Shown here: one piece after another, positions 1 through 10,380 of the stretch
How positions within the stretch are numbered: the stretch's first letter is position 1
Layout of the letters: each line of letters begins with the position of its first letter
Source: Synechococcus sp. CBW1002
GTDB taxonomy: Bacteria; Cyanobacteriota; Cyanobacteriia; PCC-6307; Cyanobiaceae
Direction: 5' to 3'
Length of the DNA stretch: 64,000 nucleotides
NCBI RefSeq assembly: GCF_015840915.1
Contig: NZ_CP060398.1
Coordinates: forward strand, 1,674,001 to 1,738,000
Notes under the pieces: model-generated
What the model was told of the DNA's origin: nothing
The model's input: only the letters and a program-made list of their open reading frames with translations
The model's database searches: none
Made by a program: the position numbers and the translations under genes

Positions 1-432
1 CCGGAATCCGCGATCGGCAAGCCGGGGGCTTACAGCGTGATTCCCTATGCCGGGATTCGGCTGCTCCAGGCCAACCTGGATGTCTCGGCTCAGGTGCGTG
101 GCAATGGTGACCGTGGGCTGCGTGTGGAACGGGAGGGCAGCTTCGGCCGAACCTGGGTGCAACCTCTGGTGGGTACCCAGGCCACGGTGTTTCTCTCGCC
201 GAAGCTGCGCGCCTTCGCCCGTGCCGATTTGGGGGGCTGGGGGCTCTCCGGCGCCAGGGATCTATCCGGCAATGCCCAGGTGGGCCTTGGCTATGCGGTG
301 GGCAACAATACGGATCTCAATGTCTCCTGGCGTTATCTGGGGATTGACTACGACAACGGCGCCAGCAGTCGAGCCAGTGGGTATACCAGTTATCAGAACG
401 GTGTCGAGGTGGGCCTGAAGTTCTTCTTCTGA
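1..432 (+). CDS. Outer-membrane beta-barrel protein, C-terminal part (5' end outside window)
   Basis: The frame is open from base 1, so this is the last 143 residues of a longer protein. The GTG at 37 is internal and probably not the real start. The fragment shows alternating polar/hydrophobic stretches typical of beta strands (for example NAQVGLGYAVG and DLNVSWRYLG) and ends in three phenylalanines. A terminal aromatic residue is the usual outer-membrane barrel assembly signal. It is therefore likely an outer-membrane protein with an autotransporter- or YfaZ-like barrel end. The substrate or passenger cannot be seen because the N-terminus is missing. The next gene starts about 43 bases downstream on the same strand. 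Confidence 0.6.
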   Translation, partial: PESAIGKPGAYSVIPYAGIRLLQANLDVSAQVRGNGDRGLRVEREGSFGRTWVQPLVGTQATVFLSPKLRAFARADLGGWGLSGARDLSGNAQVGLGYAVGNNTDLNVSWRYLGIDYDNGASSRASGYTSYQNGVEVGLKFFF

Positions 433-475
433 AAGGGCCTCACACCACGGTTTCTTGCTTGATGGCGCCTCGTTG

Positions 476-1723
476 ATGACTGCCGTTCAAACGTTCTACG
501 AACGCCATCCCTATCCTGCGCCTCCGAAGGATCTCGATCGCCTCGTCGAGCTCTATCGCGATCCCTTGCGACGCCGGGTGATGTTTCGCCTGCTCTGGCC
601 GACCCTTCCCTATCGGGCCTCCCGCACGATTCTGGTGGCAGGCTGCGGCACCTCCCAGGCTGCAGCGATCGCCCTGAGGGAGCCAGATGCAAGGGTGGTG
701 GGGATCGACATCAGCGAAGCCAGCCTCTGCCATACACGCCTGCTTCAGCAGAAACACGGAATCACCAACCTGAAGCTCCATCAACTGCCGATTGAGCAGA
801 TTGGTGAGCTGAACCAGAGGTTTGATCAGATCATCTGCACCGGTGTGCTGCATCACTTGCCTGATCCTGACCAGGGATTGAAGGCGCTGCGGGATGCGCT
901 GAATCCCCAGGGGGCCATGCAGTTGATGGTCTATGCCCTCTACGGACGATCGGGCCTCTACATGCTGCAGGACTATTGCCGTTTGCTGGACATCGGCAGT
1001 TCCGATCAGGACCTCGAGGCTCTCAGTGCCACGTTGCAGACGCTTCCCCCGCAGCATCCCCTCGCCAGTGTGATGCGCGCCACCAAGGACTTTCTGCATC
1101 CTGATGCGCTCGCCGACGCGCTCCTCCATCCCCAGGACCGGGCCTACAGCGTTCCCCAGTTGCATGCGTGGCTCGACCGATGCGGCATGGCCTTTGGCCG
1201 TTGGATGGAGCAGGCTCCCTATCTGCCCCAGTGTGGTGTGGTGGCGCAGACACCCCATGCTGCGCAGCTGGGAGCGCTGCCGTCTCCGTCCCAGCATGCG
1301 GCGGTGGAACTGTTCCGGGGAACGATCACCAAGCACTATTTCACGGCTTTTCGGCAGGAGGATGCTGGAATCAACCGGCCCGATCCCCTGGCTCCGCAGC
1401 AGCGTTCTCGCCGTGATGATGGCTGGAGAGGTCTGATCCCGCTTCGGATTCCCTGGACGCTGAAGGTACGGGAGCGACTTCCAGCTGGTGCAACGGCGAT
1501 CCTGCTCAACCAGGCCCATACCTGCTCTGATCTGATCCTCCCGATCGACAGCGACCAGGCCAGTTTGTTGGGCGCAATCGATGGGGAGCGAACCCTGGGC
1601 GAGATTGTGCAGACGGCGAAGATGGCTAGCGGTGAGAAGCGGGCCCTTCGTTTCTTCAGGCGCCTTTGGCAGTATGACCAGATTGTGTTCGATGGATCAC
1701 CCAGCAAAGACGCCCCCAACTGA
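476..1723 (+). CDS. Class I SAM-dependent methyltransferase
   Basis: A predicted soluble methyltransferase of 415 residues. The SAM-binding motif I is seen as LVAGCGTSQ, followed by an acidic residue after the second strand (VVGIDIS) and a post-motif HHLPDP loop typical of the methyltransf_11/12 group. The N-terminus reads MTAVQTFYERHPYP; an FYE-HPYP opening recurs in cyanobacterial methyltransferases. I chose the ATG at 476. A TTG at 455 in the same frame would add seven residues. The roughly 190 C-terminal residues after the Rossmann domain match nothing I recognise. The substrate is unknown. Confidence 0.75.
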   Translation: MTAVQTFYERHPYPAPPKDLDRLVELYRDPLRRRVMFRLLWPTLPYRASRTILVAGCGTSQAAAIALREPDARVVGIDISEASLCHTRLLQQKHGITNLKLHQLPIEQIGELNQRFDQIICTGVLHHLPDPDQGLKALRDALNPQGAMQLMVYALYGRSGLYMLQDYCRLLDIGSSDQDLEALSATLQTLPPQHPLASVMRATKDFLHPDALADALLHPQDRAYSVPQLHAWLDRCGMAFGRWMEQAPYLPQCGVVAQTPHAAQLGALPSPSQHAAVELFRGTITKHYFTAFRQEDAGINRPDPLAPQQRSRRDDGWRGLIPLRIPWTLKVRERLPAGATAILLNQAHTCSDLILPIDSDQASLLGAIDGERTLGEIVQTAKMASGEKRALRFFRRLWQYDQIVFDGSPSKDAPN

Positions 1724-1748
1724 AGTGTCTGCCCCCCTTGGGGATGAC

Positions 1749-2621
1749 TCAGCTCAGCGGGCTGTTTGTTCGGCGCGCCAACAGATTCAGGAGAATAGTG
1801 GAGAACACCAGGCTGATCAATGTGTACGACAGCACGGCAGGAATCAGCCCTTGAATGGTTGACCCATAAACCACGGCAAGCTGAGCTGCCAGTCCCAGGT
1901 TCCTTGTGCTCGTCACCAAAGCGACAACTGGTCGTTCGTTCGGTCCAGGCCCGGCCAAGCCATAGCCGATGCCGAAGCTGATCACGACCATGGCGATCAT
2001 GAAGACAAGGCCGAGACTATTCTTCGTCAGGAATGGAATCAGGTCGCCGCTTGTCATCACAAGTAACACCACGATCATCAGCACCAGCAGCGCCGTGGCC
2101 ACTTTGTTGATGGTGCTGCTCCATCGCTCTGCCCATGCGGGTCTCCAGGTTTTCACCAGCAGCCCCGCTGCCAGCGGTATCAGTTGAACCCGGGTGACCT
2201 GCAGGGCGACTTCAACCGGGCTGATGTTCCACCCCGTCACCGGTTTGATCGCGGTGAACAGTTGCGCCAGCAAGGGAATTGTGATAATCGCCACTATGGC
2301 TGCCGATACCTGAATCCGGGCCGCCAGCTCGGCAGATCTGCTCTGCGCACTCGCCCGACGCAGTGCCAGAGGGGCGCTCGGGCAGATCACCATCAGAGCA
2401 ATGGCGAACTTGGCCGCGGTGGAAAGATCTTCCGCCACAGGAAGCTCCAGCAGCAGAAGCCCTGTGAGGGGAACCAGCAGGCAGGTGCCGATCAGGATCC
2501 GGCTGAGCACACCGGGGTGATGCCGCGTCAAGGCGAATGAGGATCCGTGCAGCCCCAGCCCCAGGGCAAACATGACCGTAAAGATGGTGGCACTCACCAA
2601 CCAGGTGATGATGGGAGGCAT
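1749..2621 (-). CDS. BASS-family (bile acid:sodium symporter-like) transporter
   Basis: A 290-residue integral membrane protein made almost entirely of hydrophobic segments, about nine or ten helices, the usual size for the BASS superfamily. Signature-like stretches are LMVICPSAPLALRRASA in the first half and VALVTSTRNLGLAAQLA in the second, the two crossover regions that bind sodium and substrate in this fold. It is the last gene of a minus-strand run that begins with a sulfatase, with 55 bases to the DUF202 gene upstream. Known BASS proteins carry organic anions, including sulfated and carboxylated ones. Import of a sulfate ester or export/import of its product is inferred from the neighbours. 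A paralogue lies at 7176-8037. Confidence 0.8.
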   Translation of the reverse strand: MPPIITWLVSATIFTVMFALGLGLHGSSFALTRHHPGVLSRILIGTCLLVPLTGLLLLELPVAEDLSTAAKFAIALMVICPSAPLALRRASAQSRSAELAARIQVSAAIVAIITIPLLAQLFTAIKPVTGWNISPVEVALQVTRVQLIPLAAGLLVKTWRPAWAERWSSTINKVATALLVLMIVVLLVMTSGDLIPFLTKNSLGLVFMIAMVVISFGIGYGLAGPGPNERPVVALVTSTRNLGLAAQLAVVYGSTIQGLIPAVLSYTLISLVFSTILLNLLARRTNSPLS

Positions 2622-2676
2622 GGTGAATGATGCAGCAGAACTGAAGTGTTACGAGGCGGCCTGAGGTTTCAGCTCA

Positions 2677-3069
2677 TCATCGGGAGACAGAGGCTCCGGA
2701 AATCAACAGGGCCAGGGCAACGATGCCGATCAGAGTCAGTGCGACAGCCGTGAAGATGGCGATCGATGTCTGATTGACATAAACGAAGTCGTCACGCATC
2801 AATCGTTTAAGCACGCGCAGGTGCTGGCGAGTTGCCGCTGCCATCGCCAGAATGCCTGTGAGTACGAATCCGATTGCCACCAATCGCACACTCATGCTGG
2901 CATGGGAGCTGCCTTCAAAGCGCGAGCGCTCGATGGCGCCGATGATCTTGTCGAGGCCGAACCCGAAACTGATCAGCGACAGGCAGGTGCGGATCCAGGC
3001 CATCATGGTGCGCTCGGCGGCTGCCCGGCTGCGCTCCTTGGCTAGTTCGTTGTTGAGATTGGCGGTCAT
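2677..3069 (-). CDS. DUF202 small membrane protein
   Basis: A protein of 130 residues. The N-terminus contains the DUF202 hallmark LAKERSRAAAERTMMAWIRT, followed by three hydrophobic segments (around residues 26-45, 63-82 and 105-125). DUF202 (YidH-like) proteins are inner-membrane proteins with no settled function. The start ATG overlaps the stop of the DUF1622 gene by four bases (ATGA, 3066-3069), which points to translational coupling and a joint role. It sits in the sulfatase run between DUF1622 and the BASS transporter. Confidence 0.8.
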   Translation of the reverse strand: MTANLNNELAKERSRAAAERTMMAWIRTCLSLISFGFGLDKIIGAIERSRFEGSSHASMSVRLVAIGFVLTGILAMAAATRQHLRVLKRLMRDDFVYVNQTSIAIFTAVALTLIGIVALALLISGASVSR

Positions 3070-3482
3070 TTTGATTCCTGGCCGAGAACCGTTGCCAGCT
3101 TTCTGGTGTTGTCTTCAAAAGTTTGCTCTGCTTCAAGTTCCCTCGCCAGAAAGATATTCAGGAAGGTTCTGATCACGGCAATGGTGGCTAATTGGATCAG
3201 GTTTTGCTTTGATGGTGTCGTGGTTGTAGCCACGATGTCGGCCCCCAGCTGAAATTCCAATGCTAAAGACAGCCAGCTGCCGAAGGTTAGACGAGCTCGA
3301 TTTAATGATCTCTGGTCTTGGCGGCGCTTGACGCGATGGCGAAATCCCTGCGGCCAGAATCCCTGCAGCAACGTGATCACCAAGCCAGTGGCCACGCACA
3401 ACACCGACAGAAACTCCAGGCATAGCCGCAGCGTTTCTGCGATCTGATTCATCCCCATCTTCATCAGGGTTGTCAGCGCCAC
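3066..3482 (-). CDS. DUF1622 membrane protein
   Basis: A protein of 138 residues with a hydrophobic helix near residues 17-42 and a second around 95-115. The central basic stretch (HRVKRRQDQRSLNRARL) and the following LALEFQLGADIVATTT are features of DUF1622, a small membrane family of unknown role. The gene begins three bases after the stop of the formylglycine-generating-enzyme gene and overlaps DUF202 by four bases, so the three are almost certainly co-translated. A leading run MALTTLMKMGM gives two possible internal starts (MKMGM or MGM). I kept the outermost. Confidence 0.75.
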   Translation of the reverse strand: MALTTLMKMGMNQIAETLRLCLEFLSVLCVATGLVITLLQGFWPQGFRHRVKRRQDQRSLNRARLTFGSWLSLALEFQLGADIVATTTTPSKQNLIQLATIAVIRTFLNIFLARELEAEQTFEDNTRKLATVLGQESK

Positions 3483-3485
3483 TGA

Positions 3486-4466
3486 TCAGCTCCGCACGAT
3501 GCAGCGAAAGCCCATATGACACGTCGAGGTATCGATGCCCTGGGCCATGCGCGCCGCCGGTCGATAGCGGCGGCAATAACTGGGGGCGCAAAGGAACGAG
3601 CCCCCTTTGACCACCTTGCGGGGAATGCCCAGGTGCTGGGAGGTGGGGTCAATGCTGGCCTCGCGGGAGCCGCCCCTGGGGTTGGGGATGGTGCAGCAGC
3701 CCTCTTTCGGCTGTCGCTGATGGCGTTGGATCTCGGCATCGGCACCGTGGTGCTGATACCAATCCACGGTCCATTCCCAGACGTTGCCGATGCAGTCAGA
3801 CAGGCCGTAGCCATTGGCGGGGAATGCCCCCACCGGGGAGGTGCGCTCGTAGCCGTCTTCGCGGGTGTTTTGGTGAGGAAACTCCCCTTGCCAGGTGTTG
3901 GCGAGCATGCGGCCGCCCGGATGGAGCTCGCTCCCCCAGGCGAACTCGACCTGATCCAACCCGCCGCGGGCGGCCCGCTCCCACTCGGCCTCGGTGGGAA
4001 GTTGTTTACCGATCCAGGTGGCGTAGGCCTGCGCGTCTTCATAGGCCACGTGCACCACAGGATGGTGTTCACGCCCCTTGATCGAGCTGCCCGGTCCTTC
4101 GGGATGGCGCCAGTTGGCGCCGGGCTGGTAGGTCCACCAGCGGTAGGGATCTCCTGTCCCCACAGGCCGATCTGGCGGTGCGAACACAATCGAGGACGGT
4201 TGCAGCATCGCCGGGTCGGCGCCGGGATAGTCGGCCGGATCGGCCGGCCGTTCGGCCAGGGTGATGTGGCCGGTGGCCTTCACGAACTTCTGGAACTGGG
4301 TGTTGGTGACCAGGGTTCGGTCGATCCAGAACCCCTCCACGGTCACCCGGTGGGCCGGAGCCTCCTCGGGGTAGTGATCATCGGAGCCCATCCAGAAGGC
4401 GCCCCCCGGAATCCACACCATGTCACGGGCCGGGGGGCGACCGGGTTGGTTTTTCCCGGGCTGCAT
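3486..4466 (-). CDS. Formylglycine-generating enzyme (SUMF1/FGE family)
   Basis: A 326-residue FGE-sulfatase-domain protein. It converts the active-site cysteine of a sulfatase to C-alpha-formylglycine using oxygen and copper. The family start motif is clear (MVWIPGGAFWMGSD, residues 16-29), as is GNVWEWTVDWY near 227-237. The catalytic pair is present in KGGSFLCAPSYCRRYR: Cys293 and Cys298 match the two redox cysteines of authentic FGE, and the closing GFRC is conserved. This favours a real FGE over the many cysteine-less relatives. Its client is presumably the arylsulfatase 163 bases upstream. I chose the ATG at 4466; a TTG at 4505 would add 13 residues. No export signal is seen, so it should act in the cytoplasm. 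Confidence 0.88.
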   Translation of the reverse strand: MQPGKNQPGRPPARDMVWIPGGAFWMGSDDHYPEEAPAHRVTVEGFWIDRTLVTNTQFQKFVKATGHITLAERPADPADYPGADPAMLQPSSIVFAPPDRPVGTGDPYRWWTYQPGANWRHPEGPGSSIKGREHHPVVHVAYEDAQAYATWIGKQLPTEAEWERAARGGLDQVEFAWGSELHPGGRMLANTWQGEFPHQNTREDGYERTSPVGAFPANGYGLSDCIGNVWEWTVDWYQHHGADAEIQRHQRQPKEGCCTIPNPRGGSREASIDPTSQHLGIPRKVVKGGSFLCAPSYCRRYRPAARMAQGIDTSTCHMGFRCIVRS

Positions 4467-4629
4467 GGTGCTGGTCTGGCGGGTGGTTCTGGCCAAGTGG
4501 AGCAATAAGAGAGGGGCGATGTGTCAGGGCCGTTGAAGCCGGAGTCGCTGATGACATGGCCGCTGAAGACAGGCCTGCTGTGAAGACAGTGGCCCAGGTG
4601 GAAACGGGCCCTGACGGCAATGGCCGGCC

Positions 4630-6132
<1,503 letters not shown>

Positions 6133-6230
6133 GGCTGTCGCTCAGGGGCGCGGGAGAGGGCGTCTAAAACACCACTGACCCATGGTGCAGAGGGTGGCAA
6201 GCTTGGGGCACTCAAAAAGTGCAAGCCTTC

Positions 6231-7169
6231 ATGGATCGGCCGCGTTCGTTCGACGGGGTTGAACAGCTGGCCGTTCATCTCTCAGAGGCCGGCCTGGATC
6301 TGCAGATCTGCCAGCTGTCTGATGGCCCCATGCGCGGACAGTTGGCCCTGAGGCGGCTCGGACCTCTGCGGCTGATGCGGTTACAGCTCAACCGCAGGCT
6401 CCATGTCGCTGGACCGAAGCCCGCTGATCAGCAGGTGCTGGCCCTCGATCTCACCCAGAGCCCTGGCCCCAGCCTTACTCCGCTGCGGGCGCATGGTGTG
6501 GCCGTGGGTCCCGACATGCTGTTCGGTCTCGATGTTCGCTCGGACGTTCACCTCTCCACGCCGGAAGTTCTGGATCTTGGTGTGATCCTGTTGCAGCCCA
6601 GTCGTTTGAAACGCTCCAGCACCGACCTCGGCTGGGCTGATATCGAAGCCACCGGTCTTGCGTCGAATTGCCTCGCGATCAGCCCCGAACGCCATCGTCG
6701 TCTGCGAGGGTTCCTGCTGGCCCTGCTGACCAGCCCCGTGCCGCCGCCCGAAGGGCTCAGCCGCGACCTGCTGCCCCTGGTGCTGGAGGCGATGGTTCAG
6801 GGCTCCAGCTGCCAGGCCAGCCTCCTCCCAGCTCCCACCAGGCTTGAGCTGGTCAAGCAGGCCCAGCAGTGGGTGCGGGAGCATCCCCAGGAGCCGATCA
6901 CGCTCGATGCCCTCTGCCGCCAGCTTCATGCTGGCCGCCGCAGCCTGCTCCAGGGTTTCCAGGAGCATCTCGGCATGGGACCGATGGCTTACATCAAGTT
7001 GCATCGCCTGCATGGCATCCGGCGCGAGCTGCTGACGGCCGATCCCCGGGCGGTGACGATCGGTGGCCTGGCCCTGCGCTGGGGCTTTCTCAACGCGGGG
7101 CATTTCGCCCGCGACTACCGCCGCCTGTTCGGCGAGCTTCCCAGCCAGACCCTGGCTGGGGGCGGTTAG
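6231..7169 (+). CDS. AraC-family transcriptional regulator
   Basis: A protein of about 312 residues. The last hundred hold the double helix-turn-helix of the AraC/XylS family: PITLDALCRQLHAGRRSLLQGFQEHLGMGPMAYIKLHRLHGIRREL for the first helices, and IGGLALRWGFLNAGHFARDYRRLFGELPSQTL for the second, with the classic GF-ggHFar-Yr--FGe-PS signature. The N-terminal 200 residues are a divergent effector or dimerisation domain. The ATG at 6231 is preferred over a GTG at 6219. It is transcribed away from the arylsulfatase, so it most likely controls that run and perhaps the neighbouring BASS gene. The inducer is unknown. Confidence 0.85.
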   Translation: MDRPRSFDGVEQLAVHLSEAGLDLQICQLSDGPMRGQLALRRLGPLRLMRLQLNRRLHVAGPKPADQQVLALDLTQSPGPSLTPLRAHGVAVGPDMLFGLDVRSDVHLSTPEVLDLGVILLQPSRLKRSSTDLGWADIEATGLASNCLAISPERHRRLRGFLLALLTSPVPPPEGLSRDLLPLVLEAMVQGSSCQASLLPAPTRLELVKQAQQWVREHPQEPITLDALCRQLHAGRRSLLQGFQEHLGMGPMAYIKLHRLHGIRRELLTADPRAVTIGGLALRWGFLNAGHFARDYRRLFGELPSQTLAGGG

Positions 7170-7175
7170 CGCCCA

Positions 7176-8037
7176 TCAACTGTTCGCCTTCGCCTGGACT
7201 GGCTGACGGTTCAGCGTCTGCAGCAAGGGAATCGACAGCACCACGGTGACCAGCACGTAAACGAGGATGGCAATCTTGATGGCTGGCATCTCAGGGGCAT
7301 AGGTGCCGGCAAACAGCAGGGCCAGACCCGGGTTGCGCATCGAGGTCACCAGGGAGACTGTGATCCGCTCGTGACGTGCGGCTCCCGCGAGGCCATAGCC
7401 CAGCCCCAGGCAAAGCGCCACCAGGGTTGCCATCAATCCCAGGGCGATCCAGTTGGCGGTCACGAAGGGAAGGAGCAGGGGGCCCGTGGTGACTAGTACC
7501 ACGGCCAGCAGCAGAACCAGGAGGGCGTTGGCGAGCTTGTCGAGCGGCCCTTGCCACTGCTGCGCCAATTGCGGCCAGCGCTGGCGCAGCACCAACCCCA
7601 GCAGCAGAGGCAGCACCTGGGACAGGCCCACCTGCTGGGCCACTTCCTGGGGGCCCAGATCCCAGCTTTGAACCGCGAAGGCGGCCCGATACACATCCGC
7701 CAGAACGGGGATCGAGACGATCGCGGTCACGGCGGCGCCGACCTGCAGCACCGCAGCCAGTTCCCGGTCGCCCCCCCTTCTTGCCAGCCTTGCGCAGGGT
7801 CAGAGGTGCGCTCGGGCAGATCGCCATCAAGGCGATGGCCAGGCGAGCCGGTGTGGAGAGGGCGGCGCTGATCGGCAGCAGCAGCAGCCCGAGGGCGATC
7901 AGGGGCACCACCACGCAGGAGCCCACCAGCACACGGGCGAACAGGACCGGTCGTTCAAGGATTGCCCCGAAGGCCTGGGGCTGCAGGCCCATTCCCAGGG
8001 CGAACATGATCGTGAACAGGGTGATGGTGGCGATCAT
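7176..8037 (-). pseudogene. Second BASS-family transporter, frameshifted in a homopolymer
   Basis: This is a paralogue of the transporter at 1749-2621. The N-terminal half (from the ATG at 8037, MIATITLFTIMFALGMGL) reads in one frame to LTLRKAGKKGG; the C-terminal half continues in another (from about 7765, LAAVLQVGAAVTAIVSIPV) to the stop at 7176. The break falls in a run of seven C on the plus strand at 7771-7777. Removing one base restores a continuous reading of 286 codons, close to the 290 of the paralogue. It could be a real recent mutation, a phase-variable tract or an assembly error. The gene is convergent with the AraC regulator, seven bases away, and divergent from the SMP-30-like gene. 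Confidence 0.8.
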
Positions 8038-8153
8038 TCAGCTTCAGCTTGGAAGGGCCGAGGGTGATCGGCAGCGGCGTCAACCTAAATTCCCCACCCT
8101 TTCCTGCCGAGTAGAGAGCATCGCGTCAGACTCCGGCCAGCGGTGATCCGTCA

Positions 8154-9047
8154 ATGGCTTCGCTCCCCCGATGGTCCGCCGAGTGCGTTCTGGACGCCCG
8201 CGCGCTGCTGGGTGAGGGGCCGACCTGGTGGGCCGAGGCCAATCGTCTGCTCTGGGTGGATATCGAGGCAGGTCGGGTTGGTCTGTTTGACGTGGAGACC
8301 CGGGACAATCGCTGGCTCGATCTCGGCACCATGGTCGGTTGTGTGGTCCCCACGGAGCGGGGAGATCTGCTGGTGGCCTGCGCCAACGGCTTCCACCGAC
8401 TCGATCCCAGCTCCGGCCAGCTCACGGTGCTGCACGATCAGGAACTCCAGCAACCCCTGAACCGATTCAACGACGGCAAGTGCGACCCCTGGGGCCGCTT
8501 CTGGGCTGGCTCGATGGCCCTGGATTTCACCCCGGGGGCTGGCGCCTTGTGGTGCCTGGAGCCGTCGCTGCAGAGTCGGTGCCTGGTGCCCAACCTCAGC
8601 ATTGCGAATGGACTGGCCTGGGACCTGGAGGCGTCTTGTCTCTATCTGATCGATTCCCCCACCCTGCAGGTGGTGGCCTATCCCCTCACTCCAGATGGTG
8701 AGCTTGCCGGACCAGCTCAATCCTGCCTGCAGATTCCCTCCGACTGGAACGCCCTGCCCGATGGCATGACCATCGATCAGGAGGGCATGCTCTGGGTCGC
8801 CCTGTACGGCGGTTCGGCCGTGACCCGCTGGAACCCCCGCAGCGGCGATTGCATCGGGATCGTCGATCTGCCCTGCAGCCAGGTCACCTCCTGCTGCTTT
8901 GGAGGCCCGTCCCTCGATCGTCTGTTCATCACCACGGCGCGTCGTGGCCTCGGGGCCGAGGTCTGTGCCCAGCAGCCCTTGGCTGGAGGCCTGTTCTGCG
9001 TGGATGTGGGGGTGTGCGGCTCCGCGGCGGATCGCTTCGCCGGCTGA
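8154..9047 (+). CDS. SMP-30/gluconolactonase/LRE-like beta-propeller protein
   Basis: A 297-residue SGL-domain protein. Family members bind a divalent metal in a six-bladed propeller and open sugar lactones. The metal-site regions are recognisable: LLGEGPTWW near residues 19-27 (Glu ligand), NRFNDGKCDPWGRFWAGSM near 103-121 (Asn), SIANGLAWDLE near 150 and LPDGMTIDQEGMLWVALYGG near 200 (Asp). These match a catalytically competent lactonase-like site. The sugar acid it serves is not evident. It is divergent from the frameshifted BASS gene and convergent with psbA. Confidence 0.82.
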   Translation: MASLPRWSAECVLDARALLGEGPTWWAEANRLLWVDIEAGRVGLFDVETRDNRWLDLGTMVGCVVPTERGDLLVACANGFHRLDPSSGQLTVLHDQELQQPLNRFNDGKCDPWGRFWAGSMALDFTPGAGALWCLEPSLQSRCLVPNLSIANGLAWDLEASCLYLIDSPTLQVVAYPLTPDGELAGPAQSCLQIPSDWNALPDGMTIDQEGMLWVALYGGSAVTRWNPRSGDCIGIVDLPCSQVTSCCFGGPSLDRLFITTARRGLGAEVCAQQPLAGGLFCVDVGVCGSAADRFAG

Positions 9048-9061
9048 TCGCTTTGCCGGCT
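9030..9061. repeat. Tandem 16-bp duplication over the stop codon of the SMP-30-like gene
   Basis: Two adjacent copies of GATCGCTT(C/T)GCCGGCT at 9030-9045 and 9046-9061. The first copy carries the end of the coding frame; both carry a TGA at the junction. It is probably a small replication-slippage event. Confidence 0.7.
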
Positions 9062-9090
9062 GATGGATCAGATCGATCCGAGCCCAAGAC

Positions 9091-9121
9091 AAAAAAAAGC
9101 CCTTCTCCTGAGGAGAAGGGC
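9091..9121 (-). terminator. Intrinsic terminator of psbA
   Basis: A stem GCCCTTCTCC / GGAGAAGGGC with a three-base loop (9099-9121). On the minus strand it is followed by eight T (the A run 9091-9098). It lies 48 bases beyond the psbA stop and also faces the end of the convergent SMP-30-like gene. Confidence 0.9.
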
Positions 9122-9169
9122 CCGAAAGGCGATCGATGATTCGAATGCCTGTTGGATAGAGGCTTAGCC

Positions 9170-10249
9170 TCAGCCGATCGAAGGAGCCATCAGAGCCACC
9201 GGGGTGGCTTCAGCTGCGGCCAGATCGAGGGGGAAGTTGTGAGCGTTGCGCTCGTGCATCACTTCCATGCCCAGACCAGCGCGGTTCAGCACATCAGCCC
9301 AGGTGTTCACCACGCGGCCCTGGCCGTCGAGGATCGACTGGTTGAAGTTGAAACCGTTCAGGTTGAAGGCCATCGTGCTCACGCCCAGGGCGGTGAACCA
9401 GATGCCGACCACAGGCCAGGCGGCCAGGAAGAAGTGGAGGCTGCGGCTGTTGTTGAAGGAGGCGTATTGGAAGATCAGGCGACCGAAGTAACCGTGGGCA
9501 GCCACGATGTTGTAGGTCTCTTCTTCCTGGCCGAACTTGTAGCCATAGTTCTGGCTCTCGCTCTCGGTGGTTTCACGCACCAGCGACGAGGTCACCAGGG
9601 AGCCGTGCATGGCGGAGAACAGGCTGCCGCCGAACACACCGGCCACACCCAGCATGTGGAAGGGGTGCATCAGGATGTTGTGCTCGGCCTGGAACACCAG
9701 CATGTAGTTGAAGGTGCCCGAGATGCCGAGGGGCATGCCGTCAGAGAAGGAACCCTGACCGAAGGGGTAGATCAGGAAAACGGCGCTGGCAGCGGCCACG
9801 GGGGCGCTGTAGGCGACGCAGATCCAGGGGCGCATGCCGAGGCGGTAGGACAGTTCCCACTCGCGGCCCATGTAGGCGAAGACGCCGATCAGGAAGTGGA
9901 ACACCACCAGCTGGTAAGGACCGCCGTTGTACAGCCACTCGTCGAGGCTGGCGGCTTCCCAGATGGGGTAGAAGTGCAGGCCGATGGCGTTGCTGGAGGG
10001 AACAACAGCACCGGAGATGATGTTGTTGCCGTAGATCAGGCTGCCGGCAACGGGCTCACGGATGCCGTCGATGTCGACGGGGGGAGCGGCGATGAAGGCA
10101 ACGATGAAACAGATGGTGGCGCTCAGCAGCGTCGGGATCATCAGCACACCGAACCAGCCCACATAGAGGCGGTTGTTGGTGGAGGTGACCCACTCGCAAA
10201 ACTGATTCCACGCAGAAGCGCCTTGGCGCTGCTGGAGAGTGGTGGTCAT
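9170..10249 (-). CDS. psbA: Photosystem II reaction-centre protein D1, Glu130 form
   Basis: The 359-residue D1 protein binds P680 chlorophylls, pheophytin, QB and most ligands of the Mn4CaO5 cluster in the thylakoid membrane. It is full length and highly conserved. Residue 130 is glutamate (YMGREWEL), the state of high-light D1:2 isoforms; the low-light D1:1 form has glutamine there. The precursor tail after Ala344 is 15 residues ([15 protein letters not shown]), to be removed by the CtpA protease. The gene stands alone between a promoter with a TTTACA -35 box and a strong terminator. A divergent radical SAM gene starts 262 bases upstream. Cyanobacteria usually carry several psbA copies; only one is in this window. 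Confidence 0.98.
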   Translation of the reverse strand: MTTTLQQRQGASAWNQFCEWVTSTNNRLYVGWFGVLMIPTLLSATICFIVAFIAAPPVDIDGIREPVAGSLIYGNNIISGAVVPSSNAIGLHFYPIWEAASLDEWLYNGGPYQLVVFHFLIGVFAYMGREWELSYRLGMRPWICVAYSAPVAAASAVFLIYPFGQGSFSDGMPLGISGTFNYMLVFQAEHNILMHPFHMLGVAGVFGGSLFSAMHGSLVTSSLVRETTESESQNYGYKFGQEEETYNIVAAHGYFGRLIFQYASFNNSRSLHFFLAAWPVVGIWFTALGVSTMAFNLNGFNFNQSILDGQGRVVNTWADVLNRAGLGMEVMHERNAHNFPLDLAAAEATPVALMAPSIG

Positions 10250-10351
10250 GAGAACAGGGGTTGGTAATCCAGGGCCTGGAGGCTCCGGAAGAGGTATGGA
10301 CGGATTTCCGTTGAGGGGAAACCCTCCACAGAGGCGATCCGCCTGTGCATG

Positions 10352-10380
10352 AGCGTAAAGGAATGTTGCGGATCTGTAAA
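10352..10380 (-). promoter_or_regulatory. Candidate psbA promoter
   Basis: On the minus strand, TTTACA (10380-10375, one mismatch to the -35 consensus) is followed after 17 bases by TACGCT (10357-10352, a weak -10). This would place the transcript start near 10345 and give a leader of about 95 bases. TTTACA is a common -35 in cyanobacterial psbA promoters. A second TTTACG overlaps the -10 region, but its spacing of 15 bases does not fit the tight direct repeat of an HLR1/RpaB site. Confidence 0.45.

Noticed and set aside
10345-10380. HLR1 (RpaB) site at psbA, suggested by TTTACA and TTTACG
   Set aside because: The two hexamers are 15 bases apart, while HLR1 repeats are only a few bases apart. 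They fit better as -35 and -10 surroundings.
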